From assembly GCA_027574665.1 (NCBI GenBank), contig CM050648.1:42131700-42195699 (forward strand): a stretch of 64,000 nucleotides of DNA. The letters are read 5' to 3'. Below are positions 53,441-64,000 of this stretch, piece after piece. The position numbers and the translations under genes were made by a program. The notes under the pieces were generated by a model, which was given only the letters and a program-made list of their open reading frames with translations, did no database searches and was not told the DNA's origin. The first letter of the stretch is position 1; every line of letters starts with the position of its first letter. This stretch comes from Rhynochetos jubatus (Eukaryota > Chordata > Aves > Eurypygiformes > Rhynochetidae).

Positions 53441-53717
53441 CAATGATGTGAACCCAGTGGTTTGCGCTGTATTTAAGGAAGGGGACAGTGGTGACCTCTG
53501 AATAAGCCATCTATGGGTTTTCTGATGGTGATGAATTTTGGCTAGACCACAATAGGCCAGATGTAGACAGTGGGTGGAGAATTGCACACTCTCTCATGCA
53601 CAAACCAGCAGGCCACTTCTGAACACACTGCTGCATAGGCTTTGTGAGTATTACCCTTCTTGACGTTATCCAGTACATGGGTTGTGTTGAAACAGGCTTA
53701 ACAAAAATAAATAAAAA

Positions 53718-53849
53718 GGCCAGGCTGGGTGAGGCTTGAAGCAACCTGGTCTAGTGGAGGGTGTCCCTGCCCACGGCAGGGGGGTTGGAACTGGATGGTC
53801 TTTAAGGTCCCTTCCAACCCAAACCATCCTGTGATTCTAGGATTCTGTG
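53718..53849 (+). repeat. CR1 LINE 3' tail, sense
   Basis: From GGCCAGGCTGGGTGAGGCTT to the terminal GTGATTCTAGGATTCTGTG; the inverse of the 32663 copy's sequence. About 130 bases. Confidence 0.93.
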
Positions 53850-55585
53850 CTAAATGTGAAAACTAACAGCAGCATAACACAAACCCTCTTTCCCTTCCCC
53901 GCTTTGCTGTTTATTTTCTGTGACAATTTAAAAGAACCCTTTTCAAGTAACTACTCAGAAAATACTATTTTTGCAAACTGGCTCAACTGTGTCAGTCATC
54001 AAAGATGAAGGAAACAAGTACAACCCTAAACTGGTATAGTAGGTGTGCTCAAGTGTACAAAGAGAAGTAAAGGACTGCAGTGATTACACCAGACCAGGCG
54101 ATGAGAGAATAACAGAAAATTGATACCACAATCACCACCACCAAACACTGAAAGCAGGTTAGTGGGTTCCCAGCTATTACGGAAATATAAGTATCATCCA
54201 ACGCCTTCTTCCCCGTGGCATTTTTCATAGCATGTTTTACTAAGGCAACTAAATGAAAGGTTTTAGAAAACAATTGTGTGAGAACAATGAGGAGAGGAAG
54301 ATAAGGTATATTTGAAGAAAAGCAGCGACAAAACAAGTTATGCATGAAGGCTATTGCAATTAAAAGGGAGAAAAAGAAACAGCTCTACACTACTAGTGTG
54401 GAACAGCCTCGACAGAGGCTGCAGAGCCTGAAGCTGGATGAAAGAGCTCAAGGGCTGAAGAGGGCCATCAAGAAATTAATAGTAACCTTTACCTTTTGGC
54501 CAAGGCTAGAAAGTAGTTTGGAGTCATTCCTGGAATTAAGAGGTTAAAGCTTTTTCACCCACACCAGCATTAATTACTGTAAGAGGACTTTGAGGTTTGG
54601 AGCTGGGACTTTTTGAGGTTAAGTAAACATATGTACGTGTCAACGCAGAGACAGTTTTGGCCCCAGAGACTTCCCACTCTAGACTTAAGGCACAAATCCT
54701 GATGTGGAAAGCAGATAGGGAGTGGAAGATGATACTTTGTTGACAAAACCAGTTGTGAAATAGGTGGCACAGGAAGAGGACAGAAAAATGAGTGATTGAA
54801 AAGTGGAAAAGTTTGCTGATATGAAGAACAAAGTGCCTGCTGCTAATGCACCAGTGACCAGATCAGGACAAGACTCCAGGAATGAAGGAGTGGGAGAAGT
54901 GTAGATGAGAGGTGCACAGAAGAACTACAGGGAACTTCTCACACTGGAGAAAATGTAGATGTAAATAGCAAATGAAACTAAGGAGCCTCATCTTTATTGT
55001 TCTGCCTCCCGAGACTCTGTGTGTATTGGAGAGAGAGGAAGAACAGTGCCAGAATTAAACATGAATGACAGCAGTTAGACATTGACTTTTCCTCACTTCG
55101 CTGTCAAATCATGAAGTTATGAGACTTATTTATTGGAGGATTTGGTTCCTGGTGACTATTAGTAGGGTTTTATTGAAACCACCACCACAACTGAAGACCA
55201 CTGTGCTACATAGTGTGTAAACACAGAAAGGCATTTCCTGACACTCAGTAAAGGGCAGTAATAATAACAAATATGACAAGTGGCAATGAAAAATGAAATC
55301 AGATCCTCTGGACCTCAGTAACACATGACCATTAAACTTTCATCAGCTAAGTGCTTCTGAGTGTCACAGTAGGAACAAGTCTTGAAACAGGATTTTGGGG
55401 ATGAAGATGAATTTCAGGAGATCCCAGTTGTTCTGTATGAAATCATGCCTTCAAAATTCTGTCATGAATTACTACTGAAAGTTGAGCTTTACTCATTTGT
55501 TATCTCTCCACTAATTCCCTTTCACTTGGTCTGTCATCATAAAGCTCTGTTTCTTTTTTTTTTTTTTTGCTGATTATATATGTAT

Positions 55586-55673
55586 GTGTCCCCTGCCCAT
55601 GTCAGGGGGGTTGGAACTAGATGGTCTTTAAGGTCCCTTCCAACTCAAACCATTCTGTGATTCTATGATTCTA
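55586..55673 (+). repeat. CR1 LINE 3' tail, sense, very short
   Basis: From GTGTCCCCTGCCCATGTCAG to the terminal TGTGATTCTATGATTCTATA, only about 88 bases. A T-run lies just upstream. Confidence 0.92.
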
Positions 55674-56909
55674 TACACACATATAAACACAAACTGTCTC
55701 TCAGGCTTACTCTAAGATTTCTGACTAGATATCTGTCTACTTGATATCACACATTTTTTCCAAGGCCTTTGGGTAAGATCAGATTGATGTATGACAAATC
55801 TAAGATTCAAAGCTCTGTTTGTACTTGCAGACAGAGTAGAAAGAGGAAAGCTTTTTGTTTGTTTGTTTTTGGCCAGTGTTTCAACTTTTTCTTCTTTGTC
55901 TGTTACCTTTGAATATGCCAACTCTATGACCAAAATTATTGTGTTCTGACTTTATGTTTTCTTTTGTTGGGAGCAGGCTTTGTCTGACTTCAGTTATGCC
56001 ACTCTTACTGGTATTCTGGTCAGCTGTATCTCTTTATCAGCATCCAAAAGAAAAAAGAGAAATGGCTTAGAAATTCTTCTACTGGCATGCAAGAGCTAAA
56101 AAAATGGTTAGGAGGAGATTAGTCTTAAGACTGTGGGTGAGAGCAAGGACTGCTGGCACAGAAACCCCCTATACAGGTCTTTTCCAGGAAACTCTAGTGA
56201 AGACTCATAGCTATGCTTTCCTGCTGATGGTAGTAACTCCCAAAACCCCTCCATGAGGCAAAAGGCTCAGGAAAGTAACATCAGCTTCTCTGTCCTCCCT
56301 CAGGAGGCTTTGCCTGTGGATTCCCTGACACTGGCCAGGGGGAGACCACAGTCTGCCTGCCTATCTCGGTACGGAGGCAGGTAGTCAGCCCAAGAGGTGG
56401 CTGACTTCCCTCTCCAGCTGCCGGAGAGGATCCAAGCGTGGAGGAGTGCATGCACAGGACTCCACTGGCACTTTCTTCCCTATTTATGTTGCAGGGGAAA
56501 AAAAGTAGAAGTTAGAGAAACTGCATGACGGTTACAGGATGTCCTGTTGCATTTATCTAGCGGTGCAGGCGAATGACTCACCCAAAATATTTGATGATCA
56601 GAAACTATTATGTTTTGCTTTCTTTCTCACATTTCTTCCTGAAAATATCAAGCATTCAAACTCTGAAACATGGATGAAGGTGACATCTTAAAGCTACATG
56701 AATTCAAGGAAAGAATAAGGAAACTAAGTCTGTCTTTGAAAGCTTATCATAGTCCAGAAAAAAAATCACGTGACAAAAATGTGTCTACCCATCTCTGAAA
56801 GCTTTACTACAAGAAAGCAAATGGCACCATCCAGCTCACTGGAAAAAATCCTGCCCACAGCATGTTGTTCGACATAGATTATATACTGAGTTTATTATCC
56901 TGGTATTTA

Positions 56910-56928
56910 AAATAAATAAATAAATAAA
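56910..56928. repeat. (AAAT)n microsatellite
   Basis: Four to five AAAT units in an AT-rich stretch. Confidence 0.85.
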
Positions 56929-59438
56929 CACCCATGAATGGTTACTCACACCAGGCTCAATTCACACCAGCATTAACAACCTTAAACGGTTCCCAGTTTG
57001 TGTTTTATGGAACCCAGTGCAAGGTTACTCACCTATGAGTGTCCAGGCTGTAGGCTGCTGGCACACAGCCTGTGCACAGCTGTGGGGACGCTTGGTGTCT
57101 GCTTCCTCCCTTTGTCACATCTCCTCTGGACCAGCCTGGGAGGGAGGATACCTGAATCCCAGTCCCTGCTCCAAGGGCCTGACAAAGTAAGCAGGGATTG
57201 GTTATCAAGCTTGGTTGTGCATGGCCCTATATGTACCTAAGAACCGATGTGTCCAAAAGAGTCTGCAGTCCAAAACAGACCAGGAAAGGAAACACAATTA
57301 CCCTCATTTCACACAGAAAAAACGGAGGAACAGTTACGGTGACTTTCCCAAAGTCATGTGGGAAATGTGTGAGAATGGAGCCTATTTGCACTGAGTACCG
57401 GTGTAATAGCCTGAGCACGGGGTGTTTAAGGAAGAAGAAGAGCATTTGAGCCCTTTATTAAAGCTAGAGAGAGAAGAAGCTGTGTGTAAGTTGTGAGAAT
57501 ATCCAACAAACATTGCTGTAGGTTGACTATCAGCACACACTTTCGGACCTGTAATGGAAAAAAAAATAATCATAAAGATGGCTGACTGGGGACAAGAGCA
57601 AAGACTGTTGGAGGGTATTTCACTGGGAACCAATATTTTGTGCGGTCATGTCTAAGAAGCAGCCAAGAAACATTGGGCATGTTAACGCAGGAGAAGTGAA
57701 TAAAGGGTCAGAATGACCATCAGATGATTTTATTTACCTCCAGGATTTAAGACTGTCCTGCTTCATATTTTCTCAGCAACACCACCACTAGAAATGTACA
57801 TGGGATTTTTTCACTGTGTTAACAAAGACAAGATTATCATGTGGTTCCTTGATTACCATCAGCCGGAGAGTTAAGAAGACATCAGATCCCATGACATTCA
57901 TGAGGTTGCGAGAGTTGATAGGGCTGGCTCTAAGCATGCAGAATTATCTCTATATGCTATGCTTATTTTTAGTACTGAGTGGTCATCTATTTCTGGGTAA
58001 ACTTTCTACCCCTCTCTTTTGCTTATAAGAAGGAATTTTGCTGTGCTATGCACTACAGCAACAGCTAGGAAATGGCAGTTCCTGTCCCAGGGACAAGGCA
58101 GAAAAAAGGTGGGAGGCAGAAGAAGAACAATTTAAGCAGCTGAACAACTTGGCCAGACACTGAGTTCTGTTCTGACTTTCAATTCAGAGTTTTGGACCCC
58201 AGCACCATTTACACAGAAGATACTGTTATATAAAAGTCCACTGGGTCATGCAAAGCAAGGCATAACTAAAGGCAGTCTAAGAATATCATACTTAAAACGC
58301 ACAAAGTCCATGTCTTAAAAAGTCCTTTTATGGGCCTTTTCCAAAATAACAGCTCCCTCAGGCTCAAATGCCTCATACCCAAGTAAAGATTTTGTTTAAT
58401 TCATAAAGAAGTTGATTTGTCTGCTAGATTGTTTCCCATGGATCAGCCTGTTCACAAACACAAAACATACCGGCATCCAGCTGGGTGTTACTGCTGCCAA
58501 TTTCAAGACAATAAATGGTTCAGTACAGAGCAAAATTCAAAACTTCTATTCCACAGAGCAATAAAAGCAGTAGACATTGCCTACTGACACTCTGCCAGAG
58601 TAAATACTACCTACTGTATAAGTTTCCATTCAGAGCTTTCATCAGGTCAAAGCACAGCCACGGACACTATCAAGCTTTATACTGCATTGAAAGAGTTTTC
58701 ATGAATGATTGAAAAACATTTTAATTACATTTTCAAGCATATTACTCATTGCATCTTAATGAATTACAGTCTCCCTCAACAGCAGTGTGTAATGGGTTGG
58801 CGCTGTTCTGCAGAAGATCGTGGCTTTATTTTGGGATGAAGCCTCCAGGGAAGAGTGAAATGGCTTCTGTGGCATTTCTGGCACGCCAAGAAAGGTGTCC
58901 CCAGCATATAAAAAACAAGGACAAGTATTGGATTTCAGCACATCTACAACGTGGGTCCTGGCAGGAGCCTGGCCAGGAGCAGGGGTTTGAACCCACCTTT
59001 ATTATTTGGTTGTTGTTTGCTATATTAATACACCCAATTTCCACAGAAAGGAGGATCTGTTGGTTGTATGCAGTAAGAGGTAGGTTAGGTTAGGGAGCTC
59101 TCTCCTAGTTGTTGGTGGACACACGCACTACAAATAGACCTGATGGAAATCAAATAAATGGGCTAGAAATGGGAGCATTTGTATATTTTTTTTCCTTAAA
59201 AATAATCCCAGTATGTCCTAACTTTGGAACAAAAAGTCAATTTGGCTCTTTCTGCACTTTCAGTAAAGCTGCGTGCCACGTAACACTTCACAGCTTCGTC
59301 TTGCAGCCATCAACAGACCCGGTTCTGTCCTGAGCTACAACATGGCCATTTCAGCTCTCCCCACGTTGGCTGTTAAATGGAGCCTATTTGAGCTTTTTGA
59401 GTTATTGCACATAGAAAAACCCATATCAGCTGTGAGAG

Positions 59439-59455
59439 AAAAAAAAAAAAAAAAA
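59439..59455. repeat. A17 homopolymer
   Basis: Seventeen consecutive A residues; no retrogene or LINE body is seen next to it. Confidence 0.9.
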
Positions 59456-62349
59456 CCAACGAACAGAGGCTTTGTAGTGGGCTTGGAAGGTGAAGGTACT
59501 GGGTTGATGGCAAACCCGAGGTGTGAAGAAAGTTTCAAATCTGATGATTTGTCATAATGAGTATCTGCCAGCAGCTCCTTTACTTTCATACTGTAAGAAA
59601 ACTGAGATGCTTCATCTTGCAACAGGAGAGCAGCAAACTTCTGGGGAACAGGGTAAACAGGCTTCTGAACGATACGCAAGTGTAGTCCAGCGGGGAGGAC
59701 AACAGTTTACCTGATTGAACAGAGCTGGCTGTGCCGCAGTTTCAGGGCTCTGGATATCTCCCAATCATTAAAAAGGCAGATTTTGATTCTCTCTGAGGAA
59801 ATTACATTCCCTGGGGAGTACGTGGAGCATAAAACGCATGCGCACCCTCCCAGCAAAGCTTTTAAAAAAATGCAGTCATTTTTGTTAGATAACCCGGTCT
59901 CTTTTCCACAGTTTACTGCAAGTCCTTGTGGACCATCTTCCAAGGTTTCATCTGATCTGGATTTTTTTTTTTCTTTCTTTGGTTTGGTCTTCCTTTGAAA
60001 TGCTCCTTTAGAGCTTTTTCTGGTGAAATACTGTAAGTTCTTCAGGAAAACATTTTTCTGATTTAATAACATACCTTAAGCTGTTGTTGCATCCAGCAGT
60101 GCCACACTATCGAACCCTCCCTTCTCTTTGGTTTTATTGACTTGCTCTGCTACTTTGCTTTCCTTTCAGGTCAGACTCAGGGTTTTTTTATTTAAGGCAG
60201 TTTTTAAAAGTGAGATTTTTCTCTGCTCACCTCCTTTGTTCTCAGCTAGATGGGCATGCACGGCGTTTTCAGGCTGCTCCAGGCTGTAGCCTGGCAATGG
60301 TCTGGTGTCCCCTCCCCGGGGCACAATTGGTAGGAAATGTAAGTGTGGTCCAGGAGAGGCTAATACGGAAGCTATTCATTAGGGACGCTTCCAGTAAATG
60401 TGCTCTACAGCAACATGCCAAGGGGTGGGAATTGCTTAGGCGCTGCGTTTTTATTTTGGTCAAAAAGAGGCACTCCTTTGCAGAAAGTACATAATTTGAT
60501 GGGAGAGAAACTAAGGAAATGACAGGAATGAGCCACGGAAAGGCCAGGGGCAGGAAGGATGGTCTTTGGGGCTTCAAGAGCTAATGCTGGGAGGTTGTAA
60601 TCTATTTATGGAAAAGAGTGGATAGCTTTGTGTATGTGGTAACCAGTCCCAGCCCTTGGAGCCATCGAGGTGGCAGAATCAAATTCAGAATGCTAATTAC
60701 TATAACTGAAGAATGAGTATACTTATTATCTGATATAAAGCAATTTTAGAAACACCCACAGTTTTAAAATAATAGTAATAACAGTAATTGAAAACATGAA
60801 CTGACAAGTCACTAACAACCCATTATATCACAGCAGCGTGGAAGAGGCTCGTAGCTTTACAAAGCACCCTTCTGTCAGTCCTTGACAAATATACACACCC
60901 CAACGTGCTCTAAAGAGCTGCTGCACAGAAGATGTTGAAGTATGTCACAGCCCAACACCCAAATCATGGTGTTTCTGCTGGGTCCTTTTGTTACTGGAGT
61001 AAGGTGGAAGTAAAAAGAAAAATCAGTCGCTGGCTTCAAAAACACGTATTGGTTTAAATCAAACTAACAGCTCTGAGCTACCTGTTTTCACTTGGACCCA
61101 GACAGCTGTCTCAGACTTCTCTTATTTGGATTCATATGGGATAAGAATCAAATAAGACACCAGAAACTAAAAACCTGACCCTGTTCATCACACAGAGGAG
61201 CAATTCAGAAAGTGTGTCGCATAGAGACTTGCAGCTTGAGCCAGAAGTCTCAGGTAAGCACCCTCTCCCAGGAGCAGCTCCTCCTTGCCCACCTGTCTCC
61301 TGAGTCAGGGCAGGCGAGGAGAGGGAGGAGGACACAGGCAAGTCCCACGTTGCTCTCTGTTTCCTCAGCCTGCCTTGAAAGGGAAAAAAGACAAAAAGGT
61401 TAGCAAAGAAGCAAGAAATCTAGCCAAATGCAGACCGGATGCAGTGTGTGTGTGGGGGGAAGCTTTCTTCTCTTCCAGCCATTCTTGTCTTCATTTCACG
61501 AAATTCAATTTTTGGAAGTAGTAGCGTAATGCAACTGGGAAAACAGCTACATAAAAGTTCACCCTCCCTATTCCACATTGGCATTCCGCAGCTCTTATCC
61601 TGGGGCTGCCCATGGACAGTGTCAAACAAAGAGGGAGGAGGAAGAGAAGACATATTTGTATACCTTGTGCTTTCTGATTTTGGAATTTTCTTCTGACGTT
61701 TTCAACAGGACGACTCAGTTTCTTATTAGCCTCAGGGCTAATGAGCTGCAAGAGCACTCTAAGCCAGTTTGTCTTCCTACAGCCCTCCTGTGTGCCCTTA
61801 CCCCAAGAGCAGGTCAGCCACATCCAGGCTTGCCATTTCCTCCAGATTTGTGCGACTTTAGGAGATCGATCCGGACCCTCATCCTGATTTTTCCATTTCA
61901 CAGAGGATGCTGGGGGAATTGGGGTGTGACTCTGTCAGCGTTTTCCCACGTGCTCGAGCCGGGGCTCTGGTTTGCAAGGTTCCATCTGTGGACAGGCTCA
62001 GCCCGCTTACTGCCATGCACAATGCGGTTACGCTTTCCCCTCTCCTTGGGTCTTTCCGGATGTCTGCCATCTGGCAGACCCCGCTCACATTTACAGGACT
62101 CTCCAAAGAGGGTGACGGATTCGCTTGCCACCAGCCGCACAAACACACACATTGTACGGGGCTGGCTGCGTGCCTGGCTTCTCCCAGCTCTAGTCTTGCC
62201 CACCCGTTCTGTACATCTCAACCCGGATGCAGGATCAGCTTAGTATCCAATAATAATTCAGCCTTATTTCAAAACAATCTTGCCCTAGGCGCTACCACTT
62301 CATTAATTTCTTAGACCGAGTTGCATCATTTCTTTCCTGAGTTACACCC

Positions 62350-62470
62350 AGCAGCTCTGCTTCTGCATCGCGGCTCGGGGGCTGTACTGTCCCCCGTGCC
62401 CGCGGGCCGCGGGTGGCCAATCTCCCCGGGCACTTGGTGCCTCACCAGTTGGAGGCGAAGGGGAAAGAGG
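62350..62470. promoter_or_regulatory. Small CpG-rich patch, possible distal regulatory element
   Basis: Dense CpGs around CCCGCGGGCCGCGGGTGGCC in an otherwise CpG-poor interval, about 23.5 kb upstream of the LYN island. It could be a small promoter or enhancer, or chance. No clear splice donor or initiation signal is evident. Confidence 0.3.
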
Positions 62471-62784
62471 TGGAGGTAGGGTGTGAGGTAACCTGTCTAG
62501 ATAACTGCGGTGTTTACCTAGCAGCATCGGATATTTTAAGAAACCCCCCAGTAGATATATAATTAACAATAATATTAATCTCTAAGCCGACACCTGTATG
62601 GGTGGTGCATGTCTGCAGCTCTCCCATGAGCTGACATATAGTTTTACTCCATAGAAAATGCCAAGGAAGGGGAAAAGATGATCATTTTGGAGAGACAGAC
62701 AGGATTTGGGGGTTCCTTGTCCTGTGCTATGCCAGTGACACTCCAGTTCCCCGCTGCGGTGGAGGAAAAGCCCTGTATGCCCGC

Positions 62785-62886
62785 ATTCACAGACTCATGG
62801 AGTGTTAGGGGTTAGAAGGGACCTCCAGAGATCATCTAGGCCAACCCCCCTGCCCGAGCAGGATCACCTAGAGCAGATCATTCACG
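62785..62886 (-). repeat. CR1 LINE 3' tail, antisense, short
   Basis: Starts ATTCACAGACTCATGGAGTG and ends in 'agcagatcattcac', the same subfamily as the 22122 and 48291 copies, about 100 bases. Confidence 0.9.
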
Positions 62887-64000
62887 AGGACCTTGCCGGC
62901 AGCTGGTGGGCACTGCTTTCTCAGTCCCAGCTGGGACTGCTGTACCCAAGAGAACGAGGTGCTGGTGGTTTGCCAGCCAGTCTGAAATCACTCAGCTCAA
63001 ACTGAAATGAGTTTTAAGTGAAGGCAAAGTGAAATTTCATTGACATGCAAAGTAGAAGCGTTCAGTTGCTGTCTGTAGAGACAGACACACATAGAAATAA
63101 GGAGAAGCAGCACACATGGCTGGCAGTAATTTTTATTTCTTTTTTTAGCTCTGGTTGACCCTCCAGTTCTTCCAGCTAGAGAGCATCAGGATGCTGAGCT
63201 GGAGTTCAGTCCCTGGGTAAGGCACCCATTAACTCTAGGTAGCCCTAGACTGGTAGTTTAATTTGGACTAGTAACATATTTTTTAAACAAATTTTGTGAC
63301 TCTGGCAGCATTGCTATTTTCTCTCACAACCAGAAAACTAGCAGTTATCACACCTCAGCAGCTAAGTGTCACCGCCTCAGGCCACTGACTCATTTTGTCT
63401 TATTTTTAATGACAAACTAACCAGGGAAGGACAGCGCAGGTGCAAGCCTGCAGAGATGGGGGCTGGCTGCCGGTTGCACTGCTGCCTTCCCCGGGCTTGC
63501 TTCAGAGGGCTGTGGGGGCCTTGAAGTGTTTCAGATGCTGCAAAACGGTACCTGGTATGACCCTGCTGCCTATTCGGGCCACACTGGCCAGTTATTCTTT
63601 ACCCCCAGCACAGGACAGTTGGCTCCTGGGCCTACCAGCTGAGGCACTTTTAGGATTTTTCTCCAAAAGGCAGTTTGCCTTGTGTGCTACAGCTGGTTGG
63701 AGTCCTGCTGCGGTCAGCACGGAGCAGCTCGAGCATTTTCTTCCTCTGCAATAAGCTCTGGAAAATTATACTGCTGGTGGGGGTCCTAGCATTGCCGCTC
63801 GGCGTGTAGTCTCAAAACCATGACTTGACTCCTGTCACCAAGGTCATCTGATCACTCTGCTCCTGTAAATGAAAAATAAAGTTCCTTGCGTGGCCCGAAG
63901 GGCAATACAAAACTCATATTGCAGACGAAGAGAGGAAAGGAAGAGGCAGTGTTTGCTTAACACAACCTGGGGTCCAGCAGGAGTTTGATCTTTTCCTTTA
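62887..64000. other. Distal end of window, nothing recognised
   Basis: No repeat or gene identified. A 104-codon open frame at 63440-63754 lacks recognisable motifs. Confidence 0.5.

Larger units (their letters stand above)
49520..53717. other. Upstream intergenic DNA
   Basis: Contains a diverged sense CR1 (51171-51598) and a GC-rich, stop-poor block (about 52650-53440) of unknown nature. The rest shows nothing recognisable. Confidence 0.5.
53850..62784. other. Upstream intergenic DNA, distal part
   Basis: Holds a short CR1 tail at 55586-55673, an AAAT microsatellite, a 17-base A-run and a CpG-rich patch at 62350-62470. A 221-codon open frame spans 61578-62243 but has no recognisable domain. 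No conserved exon of a neighbouring gene was found. Confidence 0.5.

Noticed and set aside
59707-60072. A 121-codon reverse frame rich in lysine
   Set aside because: Lysine content comes from T-runs on the plus strand; no motif or splice context.

Overview
The window is vertebrate nuclear DNA, almost certainly from a bird. It holds spliced coding exons with GT-AG introns of a Src-family kinase, in a background dense with CR1 LINE 3' fragments whose terminal motif (runs of ATTCTATG) and sequence type are typical of birds. There is no sign of bacterial operons, CRISPR arrays or phage. I recognised no endogenous retrovirus or other virus-like element with confidence.

Positions 1 to about 38,700 (minus strand) carry most of the tyrosine kinase gene LYN, read from high to low coordinates. 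A CpG island (about 38,270-38,960) contains the probable promoter and a non-coding exon 1 with a strong splice donor at 38,506/38,505. A 23 kb intron 1 follows. Coding exons 2 to 9 lie between 15,434 and 2,830 and exon 10 at 1,867-1,791. All exon phases join without a break and give 349 residues: the acylated N-terminus, unique region, SH3, SH2, linker and most of the kinase N-lobe. The rest of the kinase domain (catalytic loop, DFG, activation loop, C-terminal tail; about 160 residues) would lie beyond the window start. Exon 2 has two in-frame donors 63 bp apart, matching the known LYN A / LYN B splice choice.

Introns hold CR1 fragments of several ages, a pentanucleotide microsatellite, short tandem duplications and one unassigned CpG-rich block (about 8,040-8,340). 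Intron 1 carries a 1.5 kb decayed CR1 with recognisable reverse transcriptase motifs (about 26,985-28,506).

Positions about 38,960 to 64,000 lie upstream of LYN. I see no convincing coding exon there. This part holds nine more CR1 pieces, including a 1.2 kb antisense copy at 48,291-49,519, a three-copy 91-bp tandem repeat (44,413-44,685), homopolymer runs and a small second CpG-rich patch near 62,350-62,470. In mammals the next gene on this side is TGS1, but none of its conserved methyltransferase sequence is visible.

I found no previously undescribed biological system. The points most worth a second look are the conserved isoform switch, lymphoid/myeloid-type sites in the LYN island, several HCK-like residues in LYN, and the unassigned CpG-rich or open-frame blocks.
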